The notes: generated by a model not told the origin, from the sequence alone. Numbered from the stretch's first letter, positions 38,719 to 49,899 are shown. The stretch is 64,000 nt of DNA from Pseudoxanthomonas sp. (GCF_027498035.1 NZ_CP114978.1:1-64000); one strand, 5' to 3'. Program-made: numbers and translations.

Positions 38719-40901
38719 AGCGCGTAGGTCACCGACAGGCGGGCCATGCGCGGCGCACCGGGGAACAGGTAATAGTCACCGCCGCTGCTGCCGGTGTCGC
38801 GCCAGTAGAAGTGGTTGAACACGTTGTCCACCGATAGCCGCCAGGTCAGTGCGTGGCCACGCACGTCGCTGCGCACACGCACGCCGGCATCGAACACGCT
38901 GTACGCCGGTACGCGCGTGCGGCCATCGGCCGTGGCGACGTTGGGCGCGGCGTAGCGCCAGCCACCGCTGACCGTCCAGGCCGGTGCGAACGGCAGCTGG
39001 TAATCGGCCTGCACGCTGGCGCGCGCCTTGGGGATGTTGATCAGCTGATGGCCTTCGTAGGCAGGCGTGCCTGTATCTTCGGCGCGCGCGCGCAGTACGC
39101 TGGCGCTGGCGGTGAGCTGCAGGTGTTCGCCCAACTTGCCGTTGGCGGTCAGCTCCAGGCCGGTGTGCACCTGCCTGCCCTGCTGGACGAAGGTGTAGCC
39201 GGCGTCGCTGTCGTCGGGCATCGCGTACTGGAACGGCTGCGCGATGTGGAACAGGGCGACACCCAGGTTGAGCGAGGCGGTCGGCGCGAACTTCACCCCG
39301 ACCTCGGTCTGGCGCGACAGCAACGGCGGCAGGAAGCTATCGGCATTCGAGGTCCAGTACGGCGCCTCCTGCCCCAGCGACAGGCCCTTGCTGTAACTCA
39401 CGTATGCATTGAGCTGGTCGTTCACCTGCCACAGCAGTGCGGTCTGTGGCAGGAACTTGCTCAGCTGGGTCTTGCGTTCGCGCACCCCGTCGCTGTCATT
39501 GGCGATCTCTTCCAGGTGCACGAAACGCCCACCCGCCAGCCACTGCCCGCCGTTGCCAAAGCTGATGCGGTCCAGTGCGAACACCGCGCGCTGCCTGTCG
39601 TCCAGGCGACGCGCCGAGGCGCCGGGCTCGTTGCTCGACGGCGCGAACACCGGCACCTGCGCATCGTAGATGTTGGCGGTGCCGACGTAGTCGTAGACAT
39701 CCTTGCGCCGGTCGACCGTGCGGCGGTAGCCATCCACGCCAACGGTCAGCTGGTGGGTCAATGCGCCGGTGTCGAAGCTGCCCTGCAGCTGCGCGCGCAG
39801 TTCATCGTTGACACGCGTGTCGTCCGGGCTGCGGTAGTCGTAGATGTCGTAGTCGCCGTTGGGCGCGAAGTAGTTGCCCGGCGAGCTGCCATCGGCGCAT
39901 TGCGCGGCGTAGGAGCAACCGTAGGCGAAGGCCACGTTGTCATCGATCACGCTGCGGCTGTGGCCCAGCGCCACGCTGCCCTGCCAGGTGTCGTTGAAGC
40001 GATAGCTGTAGCGCGCGGTCAGGTTGGTCGACTGGATCGCCACAGGCTGCTGCCACGGCTGGTAGCCAAGCATCACGGTGCGACTGGCGTTGCTGGGCAC
40101 CGTGTCGCCACCCAGCAGCTGGTAGCCGGAGACCGAGTTCTGCGCGCTGGTCTGGTAGCTGCCATCCAGCTCCAGCTTGGCCTTGTCGCTGATCAGCCAG
40201 TCCGCCGCCAGCGCGTAGAAATTGCGTCGGCCATCGGCGTGTTCGATGTAGGAGTGGGTGTCCTCCCAGGCCGTGTTGAGGCGCAGGCCGAAGGTCGGGG
40301 TCAGCCAGCGGCCGACATCCAGCGCGGTGTAGCGCGAGCCGTGCGAATCGGTGCCGACGGTGAGTTCCTGCACGCGCATCGGGCGCTTGGTGACGTAGTT
40401 GATGATGCCGCCGGGCGCCATGATGCCGGCGGTCAGGCCGGCTTCGCCCTTGAGGATTTCCACCTGCTGGATGTTCTCCAGTGCCAACCGCTGTTCACCG
40501 GCGATGGTCAGGTCGTTGAGGCGGTAGCCGGTGGCCAGGTCCAGTGGAAAGCCGCGGATGGCCACGTTCTGGTAATAGCCCACCGCTGCATAGCTGTCGC
40601 CCAGCGAGGCATCGTTGTAGGCCACTTCGCTCAGGGACCGCGGCTGGCGGTTGTCCAGCAACGTGCGATCCAGCACGTTGACCGAGGCCGGGGTGTCCTT
40701 CCAGCTGCCGGGGCCGAAGCTGCCCAGCTGGCTGTTCGGTGCGGTCTGGCGCGTGTCGGCCTGGCCCTGGACGCGCACCGCGGCCAGGTCGGTGGCCGAA
40801 GACTTGGCCGCCTGTGCATCGTCATCGGCCTGCTGCGCGTGGAGCGGCAGGGCAGTGCACAACAGGGAGGTCAGCAACAGGGTGGAGCGGGAGCGGTTCA
40901 T
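38715..40901 (-). CDS. TonB-dependent receptor, probably for thiamine
   Basis: A 728-residue outer-membrane receptor with a signal peptide (MNRSRSTLLLTSLLCTALPL.HAQ). The plug (about 55-190) has SWKDTPASVNVLDRTLLDNR, YYQNVAIRGFPLDLATGYRL and EILKGEAGLTAGIMAPGGII. The rest forms the 22-strand barrel and ends in the usual aromatic-rich strand (GDYYLFPGAPRMARLSVTYA..), though the last residue is Leu. Annotation tools would call it a siderophore receptor because of the plug type. The TPP riboswitch in its leader and the coupled PnuC-type gene argue that it imports thiamine or a precursor instead, energised by TonB-ExbBD. Confidence 0.88.
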   Translation of the reverse strand: MNRSRSTLLLTSLLCTALPLHAQQADDDAQAAKSSATDLAAVRVQGQADTRQTAPNSQLGSFGPGSWKDTPASVNVLDRTLLDNRQPRSLSEVAYNDASLGDSYAAVGYYQNVAIRGFPLDLATGYRLNDLTIAGEQRLALENIQQVEILKGEAGLTAGIMAPGGIINYVTKRPMRVQELTVGTDSHGSRYTALDVGRWLTPTFGLRLNTAWEDTHSYIEHADGRRNFYALAADWLISDKAKLELDGSYQTSAQNSVSGYQLLGGDTVPSNASRTVMLGYQPWQQPVAIQSTNLTARYSYRFNDTWQGSVALGHSRSVIDDNVAFAYGCSYAAQCADGSSPGNYFAPNGDYDIYDYRSPDDTRVNDELRAQLQGSFDTGALTHQLTVGVDGYRRTVDRRKDVYDYVGTANIYDAQVPVFAPSSNEPGASARRLDDRQRAVFALDRISFGNGGQWLAGGRFVHLEEIANDSDGVRERKTQLSKFLPQTALLWQVNDQLNAYVSYSKGLSLGQEAPYWTSNADSFLPPLLSRQTEVGVKFAPTASLNLGVALFHIAQPFQYAMPDDSDAGYTFVQQGRQVHTGLELTANGKLGEHLQLTASASVLRARAEDTGTPAYEGHQLINIPKARASVQADYQLPFAPAWTVSGGWRYAAPNVATADGRTRVPAYSVFDAGVRVRSDVRGHALTWRLSVDNVFNHFYWRDTGSSGGDYYLFPGAPRMARLSVTYAL

Positions 40902-40990
40902 GTCGATTCGTCACCAAGGCAATGGCTCAAGGACGAAGCGACGGCGCACCGCCACTTCGCCTTCGATAGGCGACATCGGGGGTGCTGCTC

Positions 40991-41070
40991 AAAGCTCCCT
41001 ACGCCGGTACAAACCGGATCAGGTTCCAAGGGACTCTCTCAGCCTGGCAACGCCAGGCACCCCCGCTTCA
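40991..41070 (-). promoter_or_regulatory. TPP (THI-box) riboswitch
   Basis: Read on the minus strand the leader contains GGGGGTGCC, GGCTGAGAGAG, CCCTTGGAACCTGATC and TACCGGCGTAGGGA, the conserved THI-box segments in order, with closing P1 pairs AAGC/GCTT. It lies 90 nt before the TonB receptor ATG. TPP binding should lower expression of receptor and transporter. Confidence 0.95.
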
Positions 41071-41117
41071 GGCCGGCATTTGACACCATTTCGCCAGGAT
41101 TTGCACACCCCGCCTTT

Positions 41118-42254
41118 TCAGGCTACTGCGTGCAGCGCCTGCAGCAAGGCCTGGCCGGGTGCGCTGGAGAACCAGCGCGCATGGCCCAGCAGGAAGGTGT
41201 CGTAGGCCACGTCCGCGTTGGCCGGGGAGCGGGTGATGGACTGGAAATACTCGACTTCCGACAACGCGAAATCCACGTGCACCAGCGGCAGCAGGTCGGC
41301 CAGCAGGTGCACGCGTGCGGGCGCCAGCGGCAGCACATCGCGATAGCCTTCCAGGAGCGCCAGGGCGGTGTCGATGTGGACCGCGCCCATGCCGTCTTCC
41401 AGCGCAAGCCAGGCGACCGCATTGCGTTCGATGGCTGTGGCCAGGTCGAACAAGGCGCTGGTCGGCGAGGCCAGGCCGAAGTCCAGCACGGTGCTGATGC
41501 CCATGGCCTCGCCGCGCGGTTGCCACAGCAAGTTCGAGACATGCCAGTCGTTGTGTGCCCACAGCCGAGGCTCGCCGCGCAGGCGTTCGGCCAGGCCTGC
41601 ATGCAAGGGCAGCAGCATGCGTTGGAAGTCTTCGATCCAGTCGCGTCGATCCAGGTCTTCGGCCAGGCCGGGACGCCCGGCGAGCTGGGCTTGCAGTGCG
41701 GCGATGGGATCGTCGGCGCGGATCAGGTCATCACGGGCGACCAGCAGGTGCGTGCTGCGCTGGGGCGCATGGTGGCCCGCAGCGGCAACGTGTAACCGCG
41801 CCAGCATCGCCCCGGCTTCGCGGGCCTGATCCAAGGCGGTGAGCGGCGTCCAGGAGGGCGTTTCGCGATACAGATCTTCGCCTTCGCCAGCGCCGTGGAT
41901 TTCATAGGTCCACGCGCCCAGTGCGGCCGCCGTGCGGCCATGGCGGTCGGCGAAGACCTCGGCGACCGGCAACCCGTTGCGGGCCAGGTGCGCAATAAAG
42001 CGATGCTCTTCTTCCAGCTGTGCGGGTGTGCGCACGCTGTGGTGGTGTCGCTTGATGAAGATGCGGCCTTGCGCGGTGTCGACCAGTGCGGCTGCCGACA
42101 GCGGGCGCGGGCTATGCCAGGCCAGCTGCCAGTCGCCGGACCATTGCCGATAGCCGGACAGCAGTTGGCTGATCTCATCCTCGCGCAGCGGTGGCCAGTC
42201 GGCGGCCACTTCATCGGGGCCGACGCCGTGCACGCGGTGGCTGGATTCGGTCAT
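41118..42254 (-). CDS. Aminoglycoside-phosphotransferase-fold kinase
   Basis: A 378-residue protein of the APH/choline kinase/homoserine kinase fold. RIFIKRHHHSVRTPAQLEEE carries the ATP-binding Lys and the following Glu, WAHNDWHVSNLLWQPRG is the catalytic HxDxxxxN loop (Brenner motif, with HND), and STVLDFGLASPTSALFDLA the metal-binding DFG-like Asp. The substrate is unknown. It lies just upstream of the TPP-riboswitch unit on the same strand, and thiamine kinase belongs to this fold, but its own transcript is upstream of the riboswitch, so no functional link is claimed. The frame is open far upstream through the opposite strand of katG; the ATG at 42254 starts the conserved protein. Confidence 0.85.
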   Translation of the reverse strand: MTESSHRVHGVGPDEVAADWPPLREDEISQLLSGYRQWSGDWQLAWHSPRPLSAAALVDTAQGRIFIKRHHHSVRTPAQLEEEHRFIAHLARNGLPVAEVFADRHGRTAAALGAWTYEIHGAGEGEDLYRETPSWTPLTALDQAREAGAMLARLHVAAAGHHAPQRSTHLLVARDDLIRADDPIAALQAQLAGRPGLAEDLDRRDWIEDFQRMLLPLHAGLAERLRGEPRLWAHNDWHVSNLLWQPRGEAMGISTVLDFGLASPTSALFDLATAIERNAVAWLALEDGMGAVHIDTALALLEGYRDVLPLAPARVHLLADLLPLVHVDFALSEVEYFQSITRSPANADVAYDTFLLGHARWFSSAPGQALLQALHAVA

Positions 42255-42289
42255 GGCGAAGTGCGCGGCGACATGGGCGCGTATTGTGC

Positions 42290-42318
42290 GACAACGGCGC
42301 CACTGGGGCGCCGTTGTC
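42290..42318. terminator. Strong hairpin downstream of katG
   Basis: GACAACGGCGCC (42290-42301) and GGCGCCGTTGTC (42307-42318) form a 12-bp perfect stem, 20 bp past the katG stop. No U-tract follows on the minus strand, so Rho-independent termination is only possible, not sure. Confidence 0.6.
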
Positions 42319-42337
42319 GTGCTGCCTGCAGGATCGC

Positions 42338-44572
<2,235 letters not shown>

Positions 44573-44903
44573 CGGTCGCTACCTTTGTCGTAAGCACTGG
44601 GTGGCTGCCCGTCCTGCAGGAGGGCGGGCGCGAGTGTGGGGGTTGGAAAGCGCAGGCTTCTAGAACGAATGCGACATGCCCGGCCGTGGATGGACGGGCA
44701 TGCAATGCACTTCACCCGCATCAGCGGTCGGGAATGCCGACGCGGGTTGCCAGGACGTTGCCGGCCGCTGCCGGAAGAGGTTCGCGCTGCTTGCTCATGG
44801 GCGGGCTCGCTGTGGCGGGTGAGCCCTCACCTTAGGCAAGGCCGATGACAAAGGAAAATCGAAAAATGCACCGGTTTTGATAGCGACTGGCTATCAGCGC
44901 AGG
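44573..44903. other. 331-bp spacer upstream of katG with OxyR-like dyad
   Basis: No gene seen. The dyad GATAGCGACTGGCTATC (44879-44895) has the outer pattern ATAG-N7-CTAT of an OxyR half-site pair but lacks the inner T and A. On the minus strand it is followed by TTTCCT-N17-TAAGGT, a weak promoter, which would give katG a leader of about 250 nt. The dyad also lies right after the stop of the 44904 gene, so it could instead end that transcript. Confidence 0.45.
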
Positions 44904-45548
44904 TCAGTGCTTGCCGAACAGGCTGCCGCCCAGTTTCATCAGGTCGCCGACATCCAGGTCGCCATCGCCGTCCTGGTCGAGGACCTTGCCGAGCAGGCCA
45001 CCGGCAATGCCGCCGGACTGCTGCGCCTGCGCATGTTCCTGTCCCAGCGCCTGCCCCAGCTGAGCTGGATTGGCGTTATCGCCGCCGCCAAGGAAGCGCT
45101 GCGCCAGGAACGACAGCACGATGGGCGCGAGCATCTGCAGCAGCTGGCCGGCCTTGTCGCCGCCCAGGCCGGTGGCCTGGCCCAGGCCTGCGGCCGCGGT
45201 GGGCGCACTGTTGCCGAACACATGGCCCAGGATGCCGGCCCCATCGGTTTGCGGGGTCGTCGCCTGTGATCCGCCGCCCAGCACCGAACCGAGCAGGCCA
45301 CCAAGGTCGAAGCCGTTGCCGGATGCGGATGACGCGTGATCGCGCTGCAGTGCACCGAGCAGTGCTTCGGCGCCATTGGGTTGCTGGGTGTTGCGGCCCA
45401 GCGCGCCGAGCAGCAGCGGCAGCGCCGCACCGATCGCCGACTGGGTCTGCTGGGGATCGGTGCCCAGCTGCGCGGACATCTGCTGCACCGGAGCGCCCTG
45501 CAGTTGCTGGAACAGGGCGCCGGCCATGCCGGAGAGTGACTCGTTCAT
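44904..45548 (-). CDS. DUF937 family protein with EF-hand-like loop
   Basis: A 214-residue protein with the DUF937/YidB-like pattern: MNESLSGMAGALFQQLQGAP, then GTDPQQTQSAIGAALPLLLG and GLLGSVLGGGSQ, AGILGHVFG repeats. It is rich in Gly, Ala, Gln and Leu. Near the C-terminus VLDQDGDGDLDVGDLMKLGG matches the calcium-binding EF-hand loop D-x-D-x-D-G-x-x-x-x-D/E, and this loop is unusual for a small bacterial protein. No signal peptide is visible. Function is unknown. It is divergent from the WYL regulator gene. Confidence 0.75.
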   Translation of the reverse strand: MNESLSGMAGALFQQLQGAPVQQMSAQLGTDPQQTQSAIGAALPLLLGALGRNTQQPNGAEALLGALQRDHASSASGNGFDLGGLLGSVLGGGSQATTPQTDGAGILGHVFGNSAPTAAAGLGQATGLGGDKAGQLLQMLAPIVLSFLAQRFLGGGDNANPAQLGQALGQEHAQAQQSGGIAGGLLGKVLDQDGDGDLDVGDLMKLGGSLFGKH

Positions 45549-45681
45549 GCGGGCGATTCCTTGGGGTTCGGAGGAATCCGGAATCTACCGGAAAGTGCAT
45601 TGCACGAGGGTCAATGCGCGAAGTGCCCTGACGCGGGTCGGCGAGTGGCCGATGACGGCTGGACCCTTCTATCCTGTCGCG

Positions 45682-46377
45682 ATGTCTCAACGCGCCACAC
45701 GTTTGTTGCAGTTGCTCGAAGCCCTGGGTGGCCGGCGTCGTCCGGTGGCCGGTGCACGTCTTGCCGAGGAGCTCGGTGTCAGCCTGCGCACGCTGTACCG
45801 CGACATCGCCACGCTGCGCACGCAGGGCGCCGACATCCTGGGAGATCCGGGCGTGGGCTACGTGTTGCGGCCGGGCTTTTTGCTGCCGCCGCTCAATTTC
45901 AGCGAGGACGAACTGGAAGCCCTGGCGCTGGGCGCGCGCTGGGTCACGCGCCAGCCTGATCTGGCACTTGCACAGGCTGCCGAGCGCGCGATGGCGCGTA
46001 TCGGTGCGACGCTGCCGACGACGACACGCCTGTCGATTGAAACCAGCGGACTGCTGGTGCCGCAACCGCGCCAGCCGCTGCCGGATGCGCCATGGCTACC
46101 GGTGCTGCGCCATGGCATCCGCCTGGAGCACGTGTTGCGCATGGATTACGCCGATGGCGCCGGCCACCCGACCCAGCGGCTGATCTGGCCGTTCGCGATG
46201 GCATTCATGGAGGGGCTGGGGATATTGGCGGCGTGGTGTGAGCTGCGCCGGGATTTCCGGCATTTTCGCGCCGATCGCGTGTGTGCGCTGGTCGATACCG
46301 GCGAGCGCTATCCCTCGCGCCGGCACCTGCTGATCAAGCGCTGGCAAGCGGCCACTGGCCACGGCAACGACTCCTGA
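45682..46377 (+). CDS. YafY-type HTH-WYL transcriptional regulator
   Basis: A 231-residue regulator. The N-terminal helix-turn-helix (MSQRATRLLQLLEALGGRRR, LAEELGVSLRTLYRDIATLR) is the HTH_11/DeoR-like type, and the C-terminal WYL domain includes RLIWPFAMAFMEGLGILAAW and CELRRDFRHFRADRV, where the usual WYL triad region is altered to the YafY form. WYL domains bind nucleic acids or nucleotide-like ligands. The stop codon lies in a perfect dyad that also precedes the GST gene, so the regulator probably controls that gene. Confidence 0.87.
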   Translation: MSQRATRLLQLLEALGGRRRPVAGARLAEELGVSLRTLYRDIATLRTQGADILGDPGVGYVLRPGFLLPPLNFSEDELEALALGARWVTRQPDLALAQAAERAMARIGATLPTTTRLSIETSGLLVPQPRQPLPDAPWLPVLRHGIRLEHVLRMDYADGAGHPTQRLIWPFAMAFMEGLGILAAWCELRRDFRHFRADRVCALVDTGERYPSRRHLLIKRWQAATGHGNDS

Positions 46378-46390
46378 CAGAAGCTGTCAG
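46374..46390. promoter_or_regulatory. Perfect dyad at the WYL regulator/GST junction
   Basis: CTGACAG-AAG-CTGTCAG, a 7-bp perfect inverted repeat, overlaps the regulator stop codon and lies about 50 bp before the GST start. Candidate operator for the WYL regulator. Confidence 0.6.
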
Positions 46391-46437
46391 CAGGGCAGGC
46401 CGATACTGGCAGCACATCCACCACGGAAGCCGATGCC

Positions 46438-47097
46438 ATGACCGAAAACCTGACCGAAGCCCTGATCCTTTACACCCATCCGATGTCGCGTGGCCGCGTC
46501 GCACGCTGGATGATCGAAGAGACCGGCCTGCCCTACGAAGCAAGGATCGTCGACTACGGCACCGGCATGAAGTCGCCCGACTACCTGGCGATCAATCCGA
46601 TGGGCAAGGTCCCGGCGCTGCGCCACGGCGATGCGGTCGTGACCGAGAACGCCGCCATCTGCGCCTACCTGGCCGAACTGGTGCCCGAGCGCCGGTTGGC
46701 GCCGCCGGAGGATTCACCCGAGCGCGCCGCGTATTTCCGCTGGCTGTTCTTCATGGCCGGCCCGGTCGAAGCGCTGCTCACGGCCAAGGACGCCGGTGCG
46801 CTCGGCAAGCCATCCACCGCCGGCTACGGCAGCGAGGACGACCTGCTGCGCACGCTGGAACAGGCGGTGGAAGGCCGCACTTATCTGGCGGGCGAACGCT
46901 TCACCGCAGTCGACCTGTACGTAGCCGCATGCCTGGGTTACTACATGCGCATCGGTGCGTTGGCGCCGCGCCCGGCCTTCGTCGCGTTTGCCCAGGCGCA
47001 CATGTCGCGCCCGGCCGCGTTGCGGGCGATGGAGATCGACAACGCGCTGGTGCCGCAGCATTCGAATCCGAACATGCCAGCGGCCGCGGCTGCGTAA
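46438..47097 (+). CDS. Glutathione S-transferase family protein
   Basis: A 219-residue GST. The thioredoxin-like N-terminal domain has LILYTHPMSRGRVARWMIEE with the Ser that usually activates glutathione, ... AINPMGKVPALRHGDAVVTE with the cis-Pro, and NAAICAYLAELVPERRLAPP. The all-helical C-terminal domain follows (about 90-205). It follows the WYL regulator with a 60-bp gap that holds the dyad. The substrate is unknown; detoxification is likely. Confidence 0.9.
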   Translation: MTENLTEALILYTHPMSRGRVARWMIEETGLPYEARIVDYGTGMKSPDYLAINPMGKVPALRHGDAVVTENAAICAYLAELVPERRLAPPEDSPERAAYFRWLFFMAGPVEALLTAKDAGALGKPSTAGYGSEDDLLRTLEQAVEGRTYLAGERFTAVDLYVAACLGYYMRIGALAPRPAFVAFAQAHMSRPAALRAMEIDNALVPQHSNPNMPAAAAA

Positions 47098-47100
47098 TGC

Positions 47101-47173
47101 TTGTAGGAATCGCCTTGGCAACGATGGGGCGCTCCAAGTGAAATCCCGTCGTCGCCCAAGCTCCGCTCTACAA
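47101..47173. repeat. Diverged dispersed palindrome, copy 3
   Basis: TTGTAG (47101-47106) and AGCTCCGCTCTACAA (47159-47173) frame a 50-bp interior. The right arm is the same as that of the copies at 5443 and 8989. It lies between convergent GST and mutS. Confidence 0.6.
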
Positions 47174-47221
47174 GGAGGTTGTGGCGAGATTTGAGGAGAC
47201 GGTTGCTCCCACCACGTGCTG

Positions 47222-49828
47222 TTACAGCAGCGCCTTGAGCCGATACAACGCTTCGAGCGCCTGCTTCGGCGTCAGGTCATCCGGGTCGAGCGCAACCAGC
47301 GCCTGCTGCGCCGCCGATGGTGCAGCGGCGAACAGGCCGAACTGCTGTGGCGCATCCAGCGCGGCGGGTGCCATCTTCGACGCCTGGGTGTCGCCGCCGC
47401 GCTGCTCCAGTTCGGCCAGGCGACGGCGCGCCTGCGACAGCGTGGTGCGCGGCAGGCCGGCCAGGGCGGCGACCTGCAGGCCGAAGCTGCGATCGGCTGC
47501 GCCGTCCTTCACCGCATGCATGAACACCAGCGCGTCGCCGTGTTCGACCGCATCCAGGTGCACGTTGGCAATCCCGCTCGGGCCACCTTCCACGGTCTCG
47601 CCGGCGAGCGAGGTCAGCTCGAAATAATGCGTGGCGAACAACGTGTAGCAGCGGTTGACCGCAGCCAGATGGCGCGCGACCGCATCGGCCAGGGCCAGGC
47701 CATCGTAGGTCGAGGTGCCACGGCCGATCTCGTCCATCAGCACCAGCGATTGCGCAGTGGCGTGATGCAGGATGTAGCTGGTCTCGGCCATTTCCACCAT
47801 GAAGGTGGACTGGCCCTTGGCCAGGTCATCACCTGCGCCGATGCGGGTCAGGATGCGGTCGATCGGGCCGATCTGCGCACGTGAGGCCGGCACGAAGCTG
47901 CCGATATGCGCCAGCAACACGATCAACGCGTTCTGGCGCATGTAGGTCGATTTACCACCCATGTTCGGGCCGGTGATGACCAGCATCCGGCGCGCAGCCG
48001 AGGTATCGCTCCCGTCCAGGCGCAGGTCGTTGGGTTCGAAGGGTTCCTTGCGCACCGCTTCGACCACCGGATGGCGGCCGCGCTCGATCAGCAGGCAGGG
48101 TGCGTCGGACAGCTCGGGCTGGGTCCAGTCCAACTGCTGGGCGCGTTCGGCGAAGGCGCACAGCACATCCAGTTCGCTCAAGGCCAACGCGCAGCGCTTG
48201 AGTGGCTCGATCACCGCGTTGAGTTCGTCCAGCAGCGCTTCGTACAGCACGCGCTCGCGCGACAGGGCGCGTTCGCGCGCGGACAGCACCTTGTCTTCGA
48301 AGGTCTTGAGTTCTTCGGTGATGTAGCGCTCGGCGTTGGTCAGGGTCTGGCGGCGCGTGTAGTGCACCGGTGCCTTGTCCGACTGGCCCTTGCTGATCTC
48401 GATGTAATAGCCGTGGACGCGGTTGTAGCCGACCTTCAAGGTCGCAATGCCGCTGGACGCGCGCTCGCGCGTTTCCAGGTCGATCAGGAACTGGTCGGCG
48501 TTGGTGGACAGCTGGCGCAGTTCGTCCAGTTCGGCATCGAAGCCGCTGGCCAGCACGCCACCATCGGTGAGCTTGAGCGGTGGCTGTTCGGCCACGGCGG
48601 TGATGAGCAGGTGCGCGGTGGCGTCGTGTTCGCCCATCGACGCGGCCAGCGCGGCCAGGCGCGGCGAATCCAGCGGGCCCAGCAGTTCGCGCAGGCGCGG
48701 CAGCAGCGCCAGGCTGTTGCGCAGCGTGGACATGTCGCGCGGCCGTGCCGAGCGCAGGGCGACGCGGGTGAGGATGCGTTCGACATCGCCGAACGCGCGG
48801 AAGGCATCGCGCAAGTTTGCATCGGTGCCGCGTTCGATCAACGTGGCGACCGCATGGTGGCGCTGGTTCAACACGGCGCGGTCGCGCAACGGGCGATGCA
48901 GCCAACGGCGCAGCAGGCGCCCGCCCATCGGCGTGACCGTGCTGTCCAGGATGCCGAGCAGCGTGTGGCGGGTGTCGCCGTCCACGCGGGTATCGAGTTC
49001 CAGATGACGGCGCGTGGCCGCGTTCATCGAGATCGCTTCGCCCGACGGCTCCAGCGCGATTGCGCTCAGGTGCGGCAGCTGCGATTTCTGGGTTTCTTCC
49101 ACGTAGCCCAGCAGCGCGCCGGCAGCGGCGATGGCCTGCGGTTTGTCTTCGATGCCGAAGCCGGTGAGATCGTGCAGCTTGAAGAACTGCAGCAGCTGGC
49201 GACGGCCGCTGTCGGCATCGAACAACCACGGCGCGCGGCGGCGTGCGCCGGTGCGCGTGGCCAGGAACGCCGGCCAGCCTTCTTCGTCAGGGACCAGCAG
49301 TTCGGCCGGCTCCAGGCGCGCGAGTTCGGCTTCCAGTGCGTCTTCCGAATCGACTTCATTGACCAGGAAACGGCCGCCGGCCAGGTCGGCCCAGGCCAGG
49401 CCGTAGCCGCTCTTGCCGCGCGACACCGCCATCAGCAGCGTGTCGCGGCGCTCGTTGAGCAGCGCCTCGTCGGTGACCGTGCCGGGCGTGACGATGCGCA
49501 CCACCTTGCGTTCGACCAGGCCCTTGGAGGTGGCGGGATCGCCGATCTGCTCGCAGATGGCGACCGATTCGCCCAGCGCTACCAGCCGCGCCAGATAGCC
49601 TTCGTAGGCATGCACCGGGACCCCGGCCATCGGGATCGGGGCGCCGCTGGAGCTGCCACGCTGGGTCAGGGTGATGTCGAGCAGGCGCGCGGCCTTGCGC
49701 GCGTCGTCATAGAACAGTTCGTAGAAATCCCCCATGCGGAAGAACAGCAGCAGATCCGGGTACTCGGACTTGGCTGCGAAGAACTGCTTCATGAAAGGGG
49801 TGTGTTCGGACGACGCGGACTTGGACAT
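47222..49828 (-). CDS. mutS: DNA mismatch repair protein MutS
   Basis: An 868-residue MutS that recognises mismatches and recruits MutL. The N-terminal domain has LLFFRMGDFYELFYDDARKA (Phe-x-Glu wedge). The ATPase domain has VITGPNMGGKSTYMRQNALI (Walker A), FVPASRAQIGPIDRILTRIG, STFMVEMAETSYILHHAT and LVLMDEIGRGTSTYDGLALA (Walker B), then FATHYFELTSLAGE. The C-terminal tetramer region ends near LTPKQALEALYRLKALL. Length is typical. It is transcribed away from the GH3 gene with a hairpin between. Confidence 0.97.
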   Translation of the reverse strand: MSKSASSEHTPFMKQFFAAKSEYPDLLLFFRMGDFYELFYDDARKAARLLDITLTQRGSSSGAPIPMAGVPVHAYEGYLARLVALGESVAICEQIGDPATSKGLVERKVVRIVTPGTVTDEALLNERRDTLLMAVSRGKSGYGLAWADLAGGRFLVNEVDSEDALEAELARLEPAELLVPDEEGWPAFLATRTGARRRAPWLFDADSGRRQLLQFFKLHDLTGFGIEDKPQAIAAAGALLGYVEETQKSQLPHLSAIALEPSGEAISMNAATRRHLELDTRVDGDTRHTLLGILDSTVTPMGGRLLRRWLHRPLRDRAVLNQRHHAVATLIERGTDANLRDAFRAFGDVERILTRVALRSARPRDMSTLRNSLALLPRLRELLGPLDSPRLAALAASMGEHDATAHLLITAVAEQPPLKLTDGGVLASGFDAELDELRQLSTNADQFLIDLETRERASSGIATLKVGYNRVHGYYIEISKGQSDKAPVHYTRRQTLTNAERYITEELKTFEDKVLSARERALSRERVLYEALLDELNAVIEPLKRCALALSELDVLCAFAERAQQLDWTQPELSDAPCLLIERGRHPVVEAVRKEPFEPNDLRLDGSDTSAARRMLVITGPNMGGKSTYMRQNALIVLLAHIGSFVPASRAQIGPIDRILTRIGAGDDLAKGQSTFMVEMAETSYILHHATAQSLVLMDEIGRGTSTYDGLALADAVARHLAAVNRCYTLFATHYFELTSLAGETVEGGPSGIANVHLDAVEHGDALVFMHAVKDGAADRSFGLQVAALAGLPRTTLSQARRRLAELEQRGGDTQASKMAPAALDAPQQFGLFAAAPSAAQQALVALDPDDLTPKQALEALYRLKALL

Positions 49829-49875
49829 CGGTGGGGCAGGTTGGGGCGACCGCAGATTGTAAGCGGTGCCGCGCG

Positions 49876-49899
49876 GCCGGCCCGGGTGAGCGGGCCGGC
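49876..49899. other. Hairpin between the GH3 gene and mutS
   Basis: GCCGGCCCG (49876-49884), loop GGTGAG, CGGGCCGGC (49891-49899): a 9-bp perfect stem without a clear U-tract. May reduce read-through from the GH3 gene into mutS. Confidence 0.5.

Noticed and set aside
38853..41795. Plus-strand open frame of nearly 1,000 codons
   Set aside because: It is antisense to the TonB receptor and the phosphotransferase and crosses the riboswitch. No domain is recognisable.
41118..42254. Phosphotransferase as thiamine kinase under the TPP riboswitch
   Set aside because: The fold allows it, but the gene ends before the riboswitch and is transcribed from upstream; no thiamine-specific motif was recognised.
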